Assembly (NCBI GenBank): GCA_035936415.1
Contig: DASYWD010000302.1
Span: 1-41,966 of the forward strand
DNA length: 41,966 bases
Origin: Longimicrobiaceae bacterium
GTDB taxonomy: Bacteria; Gemmatimonadota; Gemmatimonadetes; Longimicrobiales; Longimicrobiaceae
Reading direction: 5' to 3'
Part shown: positions 18,001 to 26,007 of the stretch, piece after piece
How the letters are laid out: every line of letters begins with the position of its first letter
How positions within the stretch are numbered: the first letter of the stretch is position 1
Notes under the pieces: generated by a model
What the model was told of the DNA's origin: nothing
The model's input: only the letters and a program-made list of their open reading frames with translations
Database searches by the model: none
Made by a program: the position numbers and the translations under genes

Positions 18001-18346
18001 CGGCGCGGGATGGATGAGTACCCTCTCCCCTGCGCCAACGCAGTGCGGGTCGGCCCCGGGTGGAAGCAGAGATGTACCGCCCGCGGGCGCTGAGTGCGTG
18101 ACCATTACAGTACGGGTGGAAACGGCGGATGAATATGATCGTTTGACATGACCACCCCCCCTGTTTCTCAATGTCGGTTGTGATCCGATTAGAGCCAGCT
18201 ACGCCGAATGCACATCCCCCGCCTTACCATGTACTTACGAGTTCGAAAGCGCCAGCTTCGTGAAGAGGGTGTGAAGCTGCGCTGCTGCGAGTTTCGGGCG
18301 TAGCGATCTCATATCGGCGCGGCGGGAAGCTCACGTGCGCGGAGGC
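18001..18346. other. 346-bp region between convergent genes, no gene seen
   Basis: No coding pattern is evident on either strand. The region holds the second exact copy of the 16-bp motif at 18260-18275, here framed by CAGCTTC and GAAGCTG so that it could form the loop of a 7-bp hairpin. No typical T-run terminator is present. Confidence 0.4.
18260..18275. repeat. 16-bp motif GTGAAGAGGGTGTGAA, copy B
   Basis: This copy is identical to 4602-4617. It sits between two convergent genes, which argues against a promoter-proximal operator, and lies within the loop of a CAGCTTC/GAAGCTG hairpin (18253-18278). Confidence 0.45.
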
Positions 18347-19813
18347 TCAGACAGCGTACAGATCTTCGAGCCTCCAGCACACCACGCGGTGGCCGCGCGC
18401 CTCCGCGGCGGCCTGGAAACCTGGGGCGAAGCCGCCCGCCGCCGTGTACAGCAGGAGCGAGTCCGGCTCGAGCGCCTGGTGGGCCCAGCGCCGCCCCGCA
18501 TCCGCTGCTCGCCGCAGCATGTCCAGATGGTCCCAGTGGACCTTCGCCCCGATGGGCTCGCGGTCCCACTTCACCGCTCCGGTCAGCGCGCCGCCACCTA
18601 CCAGCGAGGCGACCAGGTCGATCTCCAACGGCCGCCGCGCTCGATCCACCCCCTCCCACCGCCCCCATTCCTGCACCATGGGGAGGCCCAGCGCGGCACG
18701 CCGCCGGTCGTACGCCTGGGTGGCGATGCGCTCGAACTCCAGGCCCATGTAGGCATCTACGTGCGGGGCGACGTGGGACTCCCAGACCTGCTCCGCGGGG
18801 TAGCGCTCCAGCACGGAGGTGTTCGGCTCCACGAAGCGCTGGTGAAAGCGGAACGCCGGATCCGCGATCCCGTACCGGACCGCCTCGTTGGGCCTGGCGT
18901 CCACGTTCTGCCGTGTCTCCAGGTAGCCCAACTCGATCAGACGCGCCAGCTTGTCGCGAAGCGCCGCGTCGTTGGGGAGACCCGCGCGCTGGGCGATCTC
19001 GTTCCGCTCCGTGCAGCCGCCCGCCACCGCCCGCAGGATGGCGCGGTACTTGGACGCGTCCCGGAGCCCCTCCTCCTGGTCCAGCGCGGTCTCCACCAGG
19101 AGGCGGACCTCCCCGCTCTGCGAGAGGAGGAGGCGCGTCGCGTTCTCGGCGAAGCTGCGGTTCGCATCCACGACCGAGAGGTACCGCGGCGTCCCCCCGA
19201 ACACACCGTAGGCGAGGGCGCGCTCGCGGAGGTCGGCGAAGGGCGCCATCTCGCCCGCGTACCAGTAGTCGAACGGCTGCAGGCGGTGCTGCCAGGCGAA
19301 ACGGCCGTACAGCGGCCCCCCTCCGCCCGCCAGGGCCTCCATCGTCCCCACCGCCGATCCGGAGAGGACCAGCAGGAAGGGCCGGGGAGGCCGCCTGCGC
19401 TCCCAGGCCGCGTTGAGCTCCGACGCGACCGCCGCCACGCCCGCCTCGTTGTCGGCGAGGTACTGGAACTCGTCGAGGACGACCACCAGCGGCTCCGGAG
19501 CCCGGAGGTCCAGGAGGAGGTTGAAGACCGCGCGCCAGGTCGGGTAGTCGTCGGGCCGGAGATCCTCCCCGCTCCAGCGAGCCAGGTCCGTGATGAGCTG
19601 GTGCCGGTTGATCTCGGGCGTGGTCCGTGCGGCCGTGAAGAGGAACATCGGCTCCGGGTCCCACGCATGGGTCAGGAGATACGTCTTCCCAATCCGGCGC
19701 CTCCCGGTGAGGAGGGCGAGCTTCGGCTCTCCGGAAGCAAGAACCTGGCGCAGCTCAGCGCGCTCTCGCTCTCGATCGACTAACACCGGGTACGATATCG
19801 ATTCGGCAGGCAT
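18347..19813 (-). CDS. Archaeal-type ATPase with degenerate PD-(D/E)XK tail (DUF234-like)
   Basis: The product has 488 residues and is a STAND/AAA-type P-loop ATPase. Walker A is LTGRRRIGKTYL (about residues 33-44), Walker B is LVVVLDEFQYLA (about 108-119), followed by the sensor-like LVLSGS. A winged-helix segment follows (about 290-340), then a C-terminal domain with LEIDLVASL and GAVKWD, matching the restriction-endonuclease-like DUF234 tail. The usual E-x-K of that tail (commonly GECKW) reads A-V-K here, so the nuclease site is probably dead. Family members are common in mobile or toxin-like contexts but their job is poorly known. ATG 19813 was chosen because it starts the conserved region. 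The stop is 346 bp from the convergent peptidase gene. Confidence 0.85.
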   Translation of the reverse strand: MPAESISYPVLVDRERERAELRQVLASGEPKLALLTGRRRIGKTYLLTHAWDPEPMFLFTAARTTPEINRHQLITDLARWSGEDLRPDDYPTWRAVFNLLLDLRAPEPLVVVLDEFQYLADNEAGVAAVASELNAAWERRRPPRPFLLVLSGSAVGTMEALAGGGGPLYGRFAWQHRLQPFDYWYAGEMAPFADLRERALAYGVFGGTPRYLSVVDANRSFAENATRLLLSQSGEVRLLVETALDQEEGLRDASKYRAILRAVAGGCTERNEIAQRAGLPNDAALRDKLARLIELGYLETRQNVDARPNEAVRYGIADPAFRFHQRFVEPNTSVLERYPAEQVWESHVAPHVDAYMGLEFERIATQAYDRRRAALGLPMVQEWGRWEGVDRARRPLEIDLVASLVGGGALTGAVKWDREPIGAKVHWDHLDMLRRAADAGRRWAHQALEPDSLLLYTAAGGFAPGFQAAAEARGHRVVCWRLEDLYAV

Positions 19814-19854
19814 GCCTGCAACTATATCTGCATGCAATCGTACATGCAAGCATG
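19811..19854 (-). promoter_or_regulatory. CATGCAA direct repeats upstream of the ATPase gene
   Basis: CATGCAA occurs at 19831-19837 and 19843-19849, exactly 12 bp apart, with related CATGCCTGCAA at 19811-19821 and GCATG at 19850-19854. On the coding strand these read TTGCATG repeats immediately before the start codon and flank an AT-rich GATATAGT. This looks like an operator or promoter, possibly autoregulatory. Confidence 0.45.
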
Positions 19855-20014
19855 TGTGGCGGTAGGCACCAGCAGATGATGGGCCCCGTGGGTGCTTCAC
19901 CCGCGCCATGTGGACGAGTGATTCCGTACCTCGTCGGGGAGCGCTTCTACGAGAGCATTCGGCGTTCCAGCAGGACTGGATCGCCGGCTGATCTAAAGGC
20001 AGGAGCGAAATGGC

Positions 20015-20908
20015 TCATTCCGGTGCGAGCTTCGAGAGCAGCATCCCCACCCGCTTGATCTGGGCCTCCATACGCGCCATCTGCTCCTGGCTCGCGGTGT
20101 GTTGCTCCTTCATCTGTGCCAGGCGGGCCATCAGCTCTGCGTTCTCCATCCGCAGCTTCGCGTTCTCCTCTTTCACGCCCGCGGTCGCCTGCCGGTACTC
20201 CGCTTCGATCTCGACCGGCCGCATCCCCTCGACGGCTGCGTAGAGCAGCCGCGGATCATGCATGACGTACCGTACCTCCTTCGCGCTCCCGTTTTTGCAC
20301 GACCAGCCGATGATGAAGTTCACGTGCGCCGCACGGTGCTGGTTGTTCTCCATCTCCGTCGCCCGCAGACCGCGAAACCCGTGGAACACGGAGTTGAACA
20401 GCACCGGCACCTCCTTCTCGAATCCCTCTGCCCGTGCAAGCTCTTCCGTGGCGTGCAGGAGCTCGATGAACTGCACGACGGTTGTAGGCTGGCGCGGGTC
20501 CTCTGCGCTCGGGAAGAGAGGACCCTCGGGGTCGAGATCGGGGTGCCGCACGAGATAGAGATCGATTTCCTGGCGGATCAGCGTAGAGTTGGGAACGAGC
20601 CGCTGATACCCCTTCTTGTCCCGGTCACGGTCGAAGAACGTCCCACCTCGCAGGAACTCGCGGGCAAAGCTCTCCGACTGGATCCCGTCCCGGGCCTGGT
20701 GACCACGCTTCTCGATCAGCCGGATGGTTTCCAGCATCTCGGCAGGGGTGAGGCGGAGGTCTTTCCGCTGCAGCCCTGCAATCGACCCGAGGCGGCGGCC
20801 AAGCCACCGGGCCAGGACCAGTAGGAGCCGGAGCTGCCCCGTGGGATCGATCCGGTCGACGAAGCGCATCAGCACCTCGTACCGCTCTGCGGTGGGCTTC
20901 GTGCGCAA
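20015..20908 (-). CDS. Tyrosine recombinase, catalytic half (C-terminal part of a gene split by TAG)
   Basis: This is the C-terminal piece of an integrase whose N-terminal piece is at 20936-21622 in the same reading frame; only one TAG codon (20936-20938) separates them. ARWLGRRLGSIAGLQRKDL holds the first catalytic Arg in a typical recombinase context. HGFRGLRATE supplies the His-x-x-Arg box, and the later RYVMHDPRLLYAAVEGM probably holds the Tyr nucleophile. A coiled-coil tail (about 60 residues, EENAKLRMENAELMARLAQM) follows. If translated alone it would start at TTG 20908 and lack the DNA-arm domain, so activity alone is unlikely. It lies at the end of a leftward cluster of mobile-element genes. 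Confidence 0.7.
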   Translation of the reverse strand: MRTKPTAERYEVLMRFVDRIDPTGQLRLLLVLARWLGRRLGSIAGLQRKDLRLTPAEMLETIRLIEKRGHQARDGIQSESFAREFLRGGTFFDRDRDKKGYQRLVPNSTLIRQEIDLYLVRHPDLDPEGPLFPSAEDPRQPTTVVQFIELLHATEELARAEGFEKEVPVLFNSVFHGFRGLRATEMENNQHRAAHVNFIIGWSCKNGSAKEVRYVMHDPRLLYAAVEGMRPVEIEAEYRQATAGVKEENAKLRMENAELMARLAQMKEQHTASQEQMARMEAQIKRVGMLLSKLAPE

Positions 20909-20935
20909 GGCCTTCTCCGCCTCGGGAAGGAGCAG

Positions 20936-21622
20936 CTAGTCGAAAGGATTGACCTTGAAAGGCATCTCCTGTGTCTCCGCGTCGACCTCCGACTGGAGCC
21001 TCCGACAGAGTGCGGCGAGCACCTGAAGGTCGTTGGCCGCCGTGACCAGCTTGCACGGCTGGAGCCGGGGTCTCCTCGAGAACTCCGACGGTAGCACGAG
21101 GCCGGTCTCCACACGGACTTCGATGTACCGGGTGATGTCCCGCCCGGAGAGACTGGTGTACGGGCGATCCAGGTTCCAGACCCGCTCCGTGCAGTGGAGG
21201 ATCATGAGGATCTCGCGCCACCGCTTCTCGTTGTAGCTGTCCCGGAAGTGCGCCCGGATGTAGTCGTAGGCGTCGCGAATGGTGGCGGTGGACTGCTTGA
21301 GACCCTCGGGGGCCTCTTGCGGTGTGCCGGAGCGGAGGGACTCCGCCACCTTCTCTCGCAGGTACGTGTCCGCGAACAGGAACGCATCACCCACCGCCCG
21401 CGCACCCGTGCGAGCCCGGTCGGTGCCATGCGGCCTGCCATCGGGCGGCGTGTAGCGGTAGGCGATCGTGCCCCTGTCTTCATGGTACAGGGCGATCCGG
21501 TGGCCATACAGCGTGCATTCACCGATCACCCGTCGCGGGCTGTCCTTGGTCGAGGGCTCGAAGGCGCAGATCAGATCCTTCTCGCGCGCGATGCGGGCGA
21601 AGAGTTCCTTGGTGTCGGACAT
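20936..21622 (-). CDS. Tyrosine recombinase, N-terminal half (stops at in-frame TAG)
   Basis: The product has 228 residues. The first 100 resemble an arm-type region. The stretch LKQSTATIRDAYDYIRAHF to about residue 200 is helical and matches the core-binding (SAM-like) domain of tyrosine recombinases, and the chain ends NPFD before TAG. Beyond the stop the frame continues LLLPEAEKALRTKPTAERY directly into the catalytic half, so the original protein was about 535 residues and the TAG most simply replaced a tryptophan TGG. Its start, ATG 21622, has an AG-rich upstream sequence on the minus strand. The excisionase-like HTH gene lies 62 bp upstream, the usual integrase/excisionase pairing. Confidence 0.7.
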   Translation of the reverse strand: MSDTKELFARIAREKDLICAFEPSTKDSPRRVIGECTLYGHRIALYHEDRGTIAYRYTPPDGRPHGTDRARTGARAVGDAFLFADTYLREKVAESLRSGTPQEAPEGLKQSTATIRDAYDYIRAHFRDSYNEKRWREILMILHCTERVWNLDRPYTSLSGRDITRYIEVRVETGLVLPSEFSRRPRLQPCKLVTAANDLQVLAALCRRLQSEVDAETQEMPFKVNPFD

Positions 21623-21684
21623 CGGTCAGACTTCGACGGGGCCTGTGGGGGAGGTTTGGGGAGCGGGAGTGCCGTCCAGGGAGC

Positions 21685-22206
21685 TCAGGCGGCGCCTCCC
21701 TGGCGTTGACGGCTGGCTTGCTCCTTTGCACGGGACTTGATGGCCGCGTCGCGCCCGCGGCGACCGGGCTTCGACCAGACCGCATTGGTGGAGGTGGGGG
21801 CCAGGGGGGGGTCGGCAGCCCCAGGAGCCGGCATCTGGCCAGGGGCGGCGATGCCGGCTGGCGAGCTCACCGGTTGAACCACGATCTCCCCCTTGGGCTC
21901 GGGGGGGGTGCGCTGTCCGGGCCTCAGGGGCAGCTCACCGGCCCGGTACAGGGGCGAGCGCCGCCGGCCGTAGTTCGTCAGCCGCCCCTCCGACACGAGT
22001 CGCCGGAGCTGCCGCTTCGAGTAGCCGCTGATCTCGCTAGCCTCACCGGGACCGACCAGACGATCGCGACCGCCGGTCAGGGCACGCTCAACCTCGTCGA
22101 TCGCGTACCGAATACCGGCCGCAACGAACTCGGGATGAAGGGGATTCACCATCTTGTCTGCCTGTTCTCGCAAGGCAGTCAGGGTGGCAAGCACGTGGTC
22201 CACCAT
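21685..22206 (-). CDS. Excisionase/MerR-like helix-turn-helix protein
   Basis: The product has 173 residues. A helical N-terminal region (about 1-45) precedes a winged-helix segment, VGPGEASEISGYSKRQLRRL followed by VSEGRLTNYGRRRSPLYRAG, which has the layout of MerR/excisionase DNA-binding domains (turn, recognition helix, wing with basic residues). The C-terminal half is Pro/Ala-rich and probably disordered, ending in a basic KSRAKEQASRQRQ. Placed directly upstream of the integrase on the same strand, it most likely directs excision or regulates the element. The recombination-directionality role is inferred from position. Confidence 0.65.
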   Translation of the reverse strand: MVDHVLATLTALREQADKMVNPLHPEFVAAGIRYAIDEVERALTGGRDRLVGPGEASEISGYSKRQLRRLVSEGRLTNYGRRRSPLYRAGELPLRPGQRTPPEPKGEIVVQPVSSPAGIAAPGQMPAPGAADPPLAPTSTNAVWSKPGRRGRDAAIKSRAKEQASRQRQGGAA

Positions 22207-22229
22207 GGTAGTTCCCTGAAGCGCTCGGG

Positions 22230-22439
22230 TTAGACCTGTCCAGGGAGCAGGAGGTGATCGCCTCCTGCTGCGTCGGTCACGAGCCTCCTCTTCGCATACC
22301 CCGGGAACCCATCACTCAGCAGGGCAGGAGTCGCTGCGCCGATGGCGGGCATCCCCGGCTCGCTCACAAGCAGCGTGGTGCGCTTCTCCCGGAGGTCCCT
22401 CTCGACCCAGCGGCAGACCGCCTGTAACGTCGAACTCAT
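22230..22439 (-). CDS. Small hypothetical protein (69 residues)
   Basis: A 69-residue frame starts at ATG 22439 with GATGGAG six bases upstream, a good ribosome site, and ends 23 bp before the HTH gene, so it likely belongs to the same transcript. The N-terminus (LQAVCRWVERDLREKRTTLL) is amphipathic helix; the rest is Gly/Ala-rich. No family is recognised. Confidence 0.5.
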   Translation of the reverse strand: MSSTLQAVCRWVERDLREKRTTLLVSEPGMPAIGAATPALLSDGFPGYAKRRLVTDAAGGDHLLLPGQV

Positions 22440-22661
22440 CTAGACTCCATCGGCTCAGGGGTGGGTTGTACCTGCAAGGCCACGCTCGAACGTGTCCCTA
22501 CAACCGCATACCCCGCACGGCCGGGGTGCAGAACGCATTCGTCCAGCCGGTGGTGATCAAGCACCCTGGGTGAGCTCCGCCTGAGCAGGCGCGTCGCTCA
22601 TCCCTGGCCTCCGGGCTGCCCAACCTCGTGAGGTTCACCCGCCCGGAGTCGCGACACCCGC

Positions 22662-23150
22662 CTACTTCTTCGTCTTGCGCCGACGCCGCGGCTTCGGCTC
22701 CGGGAGGTCGTAGTCGAGCAGGCCCATCTCCATGAAGGAGGCGTAGGAGGCCTCCCCCACGACGATGTGGTCCATCAGCGGGATGTCGAGCAGCTCGCCC
22801 GCCTTCTGGAGCTCCCGGGTGATCCGGACGTCCTCCTCGCTCGGGGCCGACTCGCCCGAGGGGTGGTTGTGCGCGAGGACAAGGCTGGAGGCGTTGCTGA
22901 GGATGGCCGCCTTGAAGACCTCCCGCGGGTGGACCACGCTGTGGTCCAGTGTGCCGATCGAGACGGTGTGCAGCCCGAGGAACCGGTTCTGCGTGTCGAG
23001 GAAGATGGCGATCAGGTGCTCGCGGTCGGAGTCGCCGACGAAGGCGCGAAAGAGGTCCGCCGCCTGTCGGGGGGTCGAGCAGATCTTGGTGCTGAACGGG
23101 ACGGATCCGTCGCGGACGAGCTGGACCTTGTACTTGGGGACGCGGTGCAC
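22662..23150 (-). CDS. JAB/MPN-domain protein, RadC-like
   Basis: The product has 162 residues from GTG 23150. It carries the JAMM metalloprotease-type motif in RadC form: Glu44 in REHLIAIFLD, then LVLAHNHPSGE with His94 and His96, Ser98, and Asp107 in PSEEDVRI. RadC-like JAB proteins of this length are typical accessory genes of integrative and plasmid elements; despite the name a DNA-repair role is not supported in general, and the substrate is unknown. The C-terminus is strongly basic (PKPRRRRKTKK), suggesting nucleic-acid contact. The frame stays open further upstream, but that part overlaps the next gene and lacks homology, so the shorter start is preferred. Confidence 0.85.
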   Translation of the reverse strand: MHRVPKYKVQLVRDGSVPFSTKICSTPRQAADLFRAFVGDSDREHLIAIFLDTQNRFLGLHTVSIGTLDHSVVHPREVFKAAILSNASSLVLAHNHPSGESAPSEEDVRITRELQKAGELLDIPLMDHIVVGEASYASFMEMGLLDYDLPEPKPRRRRKTKK

Positions 23151-23226
23151 GGGTAGGCTGCTGTTCTGGATCCCCGCGCTCGCCTCTGTGGGCTGAGCGG
23201 GAGAGACCGGGAGGGGAAAGAAACAG

Positions 23227-23255
23227 GCCCGCCGGACGGGATTCGTCAGGCGGGC
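23227..23255 (-). terminator. Rho-independent terminator upstream of the RadC-like gene
   Basis: On the minus strand GCCCGCC, a GACG/CGTC inner stem and GGCGGGC form a stable hairpin, followed by CTGTTTCTTT. It lies about 110 bp after the stop of the 167-residue gene and probably ends that transcript. Confidence 0.7.
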
Positions 23256-23364
23256 GTGTGGGGGAGGAAGGGGGGCGCCACTACGTCTCGTAGCGTCCTT
23301 ATCTTCTTCGCGTGCGGGTACGGTGCTGCGGGAGGGGCGCTGCCCCGCAGCCTCGCCGTGCGGC

Positions 23365-23868
23365 TCAGGCCACCTGCCGCAGGTGGCCGGCCGGGGAGTT
23401 CGCGGCCGCCACTCGGGCGAGGACGAGGGCTCGGTCGGTGGCCCGCTCCACCACCTCTGCCAGGAGCAGGTCGTAGACGCCGTAGATGGCGAGGGTGAGC
23501 GATACGTTCTCCCGGAGCACCCAGTAGCGTGGCAGTTCGCCGCGGCCGGGAGCGATGCTCGGGTAGTGGTCCGCGACCGCGTCCCAGAGCGCGTCGGGCG
23601 AACCGGTGAAGAGCCGGGCACGGAGGACGCCGGGACGCTCCGACGGGTGCACGGCCAGGAGCTCTCCGCTGCGGGTGAGGAGGAGCGAGCCGGCACCGGG
23701 CAGGTTCGCCAGGCGCGTGGCTCGCCCGTCCTCGCAGAGCTCGGGCTCGGTGCTCCAGAGGCCGAAGCACGCCTCCAGCACAGGGCGGCTCGCTTCGACG
23801 GGTGCGCCGTCATGGAGGCGGTACAAGACAGGGCGGTACTCGGCTACGGAAGGGCGAAGGTCGGTCAT
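23365..23868 (-). CDS. Hypothetical protein (167 residues)
   Basis: I do not recognise this family. The ATG at 23868 begins MTDLRPSVAEYRPVLYRLHD. The protein is mixed alpha/beta with a middle segment SLLLTRSGELLAVHPSERPG, a compact beta hairpin, and a C-terminal helical part (YGVYDLLLAEVVERATDRA). There is no signal peptide. It lies 169 bp downstream of the PD-(D/E)XK gene and is closed by the terminator at 23227-23255, so it may form a two-gene unit with it. Codon use fits coding: the third positions are strongly G/C only in this frame. Confidence 0.6.
   Translation of the reverse strand: MTDLRPSVAEYRPVLYRLHDGAPVEASRPVLEACFGLWSTEPELCEDGRATRLANLPGAGSLLLTRSGELLAVHPSERPGVLRARLFTGSPDALWDAVADHYPSIAPGRGELPRYWVLRENVSLTLAIYGVYDLLLAEVVERATDRALVLARVAAANSPAGHLRQVA
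23368..23388. repeat. Near-perfect palindrome at a gene end
   Basis: GGCCACCTGC and GCAGGTGGCC are separated by a single C, giving a 10-bp inverted repeat that covers the last codons of the 167-residue gene. It may be an mRNA 3' structure or chance within HLRQVA codons. Confidence 0.4.
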
Positions 23869-24037
23869 TGGCGGAAGAGGTGGGAGCCCTCGTCCCCAGC
23901 GGCGTCGGCGAGGCACACGCTGGGCGGGAGCAGGCAAGGATGGAACGGCGACGGCGAGGGCACACCTTCGCCGGGCGGCCGGCGCGGGGGCCGCGGCACG
24001 CCGCGACCCGTGTGGCGCCGGACGCCGGGTGGGGGCG

Positions 24038-24625
24038 CTAGAGGGCGACGAGGGCGCGGATCAGCGGGACGAGCTGCTCCAGCGTCTCGCGCTGCCCCTG
24101 CAGGCGGTCGAAGATCGACGTCATCGGCCGCAGCGACTGCCACAGCGGCTCCAGCCTCGCCTCGTCGCTGCTTCCGGGAGCCGGGGTGATCGCGTTGAAG
24201 TACAGGTCCGCCGCCGCGAGCAGCTCCAGTGCGTTCGGCGGCAGCACGCGCACGAGATCGTCCGCGCGCGCTGCTGCGCCCCTGGGGGAGCTCCCGCGGA
24301 TCAGGATCGTGTAGGCGTCGGGGAAGTGCTCCTGCTGGGTGCGGCACTTCTCCAGCATGCGGCGGATGGTCTCGCGGTCCAGCCGGGTGCGGTACTTCAC
24401 TTCCAGGAGCCGGGCGGAGCCCTCCGGCGGGAGGAGAAGAAGATCGGGCAGGAGGCGCAGCTCCGGCCCGAGGCTGAGCGCGTCGTAGCTGGCCCAGTCC
24501 CGCAGGGTCAGTGAGGGGATGAGCGCCTCAATTGAGGTGGGGACGACCAGGTAGCCCGACTGGCGTAGCAGGCAGTGGATCATGGTCTGGGCAACGGAGC
24601 CTTTGACCGAGTTGAGGAATTCCAA
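24038..24625 (-). CDS. PD-(D/E)XK nuclease-fold protein
   Basis: The product has 195 residues. The centre reads ELRLLPDLLLLPPEGSARL then LEVKYRTRL, which gives the restriction-endonuclease-like catalytic pattern Asp61 ... Glu75-x-Lys77 in the normal beta-hairpin context. A helix with basic residues (RETIRRMLEKCRTQQ) follows. It resembles small Holliday-junction or Cas4-like and restriction-type nucleases rather than any named enzyme, and it could be a DNA-processing or defence cargo gene of the mobile element. The start ATG 24625 has CCTGGAGG upstream. The gene upstream on its left edge is an IS3 remnant on the opposite strand. Confidence 0.75.
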   Translation of the reverse strand: MEFLNSVKGSVAQTMIHCLLRQSGYLVVPTSIEALIPSLTLRDWASYDALSLGPELRLLPDLLLLPPEGSARLLEVKYRTRLDRETIRRMLEKCRTQQEHFPDAYTILIRGSSPRGAAARADDLVRVLPPNALELLAAADLYFNAITPAPGSSDEARLEPLWQSLRPMTSIFDRLQGQRETLEQLVPLIRALVAL

Positions 24626-24695
24626 CGGACGAACCTCCAGGAAATTGAGGGGTGTTCCGGTCCGGGCTGTTCCGTGTAGGGGATTGGACCGGGTA

Positions 24696-24714
24696 AACGG
24701 ACGGGATGTCCGTT
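24696..24714. terminator. Short hairpin with pyrimidine-rich tail
   Basis: AACGGAC and GTCCGTT pair around a 5-nt loop and are followed on the plus strand by CTGCCCCTCTTCTTCTT. It lies upstream of the PD-(D/E)XK start. It could be a weak terminator for rightward transcription or an operator for the leftward gene; CCGGTCC and GGACCGG in the same stretch add another inverted repeat. Confidence 0.4.
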
Positions 24715-24878
24715 CTGCCCCTCTTCTTCTTCAGGTCAGTCCGGGTATCTGAGGCAGGTGCGGGCTCTTAGATGAGTAGCTCGGCGGGTGCAATCGTTCT
24801 TCTCGCCTTGAACGGACCGCCCGCAGGCCGTTCCCTCTCGCCAGACGGCTGGCACCTACCACCCGACGTGGCGCTGGG

Positions 24879-25068
24879 ATGCGCCTCATCGACGAGCACT
24901 GCGAGGAGTACGGAGTCGAGCCGATCTCCTGCGTACACGTTGTGTGGTGGGTCTGGTGGTTCAACCACCAGCGCCTTCTGGAGCCATTCGGGTACGTTCC
25001 GCAGGTGGAGTACGAGAAGGCACTTTACCCCGTCAGGAGACCCGAATCCTGTGCCGGCACTCACGTTT
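24879..25068 (+). pseudogene. IS3-family OrfB remnant with a large internal deletion
   Basis: The frame begins MRLIDEHCEEYGVEPIS, which is the N-terminus of IS3-family OrfB transposases (usual form FIDEHRERFGVEPIC). After only about 20 codons it jumps to VWWFNHQRLLEPFGYVP and QVEYEKALY, which is the extreme C-terminus of the same protein (usual form WVDWFNHRRLLEPIGYIPP). About 200 residues including the DDE catalytic core are missing between them, so this is an internally deleted copy. No orfA or convincing terminal repeats were found. Confidence 0.8.
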
Positions 25069-25100
25069 GGGGGCGCCAGAAAAGCCCGGCGCATTTCACA

Positions 25101-26007
25101 TCACGCAGCCTCACTGGCGCGACTATCGCGAGCATCGTCCAGCCGCCTGCGGAGGCTCTCCACCAGCGGCTCCAGGATGTCCAGCACCTCCCCGGCCTCC
25201 GCCGCGCTAAGCGCGTGGGGATCGGGGCACCGGAGGATCTCGACGCCCCCGCGGTCGCTCCCCCGGAGTGTGTACTTCGACCGCGCCCTCCGCCCTGCAG
25301 GCGCAGGGCTCTGTTGCCGCCCATGGATCGCATTCCGTAGCGCCTGGACCCTCGAGTCGGGGCTCCTTCGCGCCGCCGCTCGGAGCAGGCTGGCTTTCGA
25401 AAGAGCATTCACGTCGTGAACCGAGAGGCCGTTCGTCTCCAGGAACGCCAGAGGGAAGGCCTGGCCGATGGTGAGCCGTTCCGACGTCTTGCCCACACCA
25501 GGGGAGTTCCGCCGCGAGTTCGTCCACGGTGACCTCCCTGCCCTCCTCCTGCTCCACCTCCGCGCGCATCCGGACGGCGAAGAGGCTTTCCTCGAGCGCG
25601 CTCCATTTCACGTCGGTGTTCGAGGCCGCCGCCATCGCCATCGCACGGCGGGGGTCCACGTGCTGGAACCGCACCGGCGCAGTCACAGGCCTGCCCTCCC
25701 TCCGTTCGATCTCCTCCATGGCCCAATAGCGCCGCACGCCGCTGACGAGCTGCACGGTGCCACCCTCCATGCGCACCACCAGGGGATCGCAGAGGTCGCG
25801 TAGCTGGACGCTCCGCACGAGGCGCTCAAAGTCGGGATCCGGCCTGAGGTGCGGGGGGCGGATGCGGGGATGCCACGCCGGGATCCGAATGACCCGGATC
25901 GGGAGCTGGTACGTCCTGTCCTCCGCGAAATCTTCTGTCCTGCGGGAGCCGACTGGCTGCGGGGGCGAGCCCCGGTCGTCGCTGAAAAGGATCTGCTGCC
26001 CGGTCAT
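25101..26007 (-). pseudogene. ParB-like partition/nuclease-domain protein, frameshifted
   Basis: From ATG 26007 (GAGGAGC upstream) the frame encodes a ParB N-terminal domain: PIRVIRIPAWHPRIRPP, the region LCDPLVVRMEGGTVQLVSG ending in VRRYWAMEEIERREG (ParB box II-like), then VTVDELAAEL at the start of the HTH. There the frame breaks. A second frame carries on GKTSERLTIGQAFPLAFLET to the stop at 25101. Removing one base from the run of four G at 25501-25504 fuses them into about 301 residues with ELPGVGKTSERL. ParB-like proteins on mobilizable elements bind centromere-like sites or act as regulators. The extra base may be a real mutation or a sequencing error. It sits 300 bp downstream of the relaxase gene on the same strand. 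Confidence 0.75.
25407..25421. promoter_or_regulatory. TTCAC-N3-GTGAA palindrome, site 1
   Basis: ATTCACGTCGTGAAC lies inside the ParB-like gene. It is one of three such palindromes in this window, all between 25407 and 28198. The half site resembles the TTCAC/GTGAA arms of chromosomal parS, with a 3-bp spacer. Confidence 0.45.

Noticed and set aside
22662-23813. A longer 383-residue version of the RadC-like protein
   Set aside because: The extra N-terminal 221 residues overlap the 167-residue gene in another frame and cross a terminator hairpin; the JAB domain starts only at about 23150.
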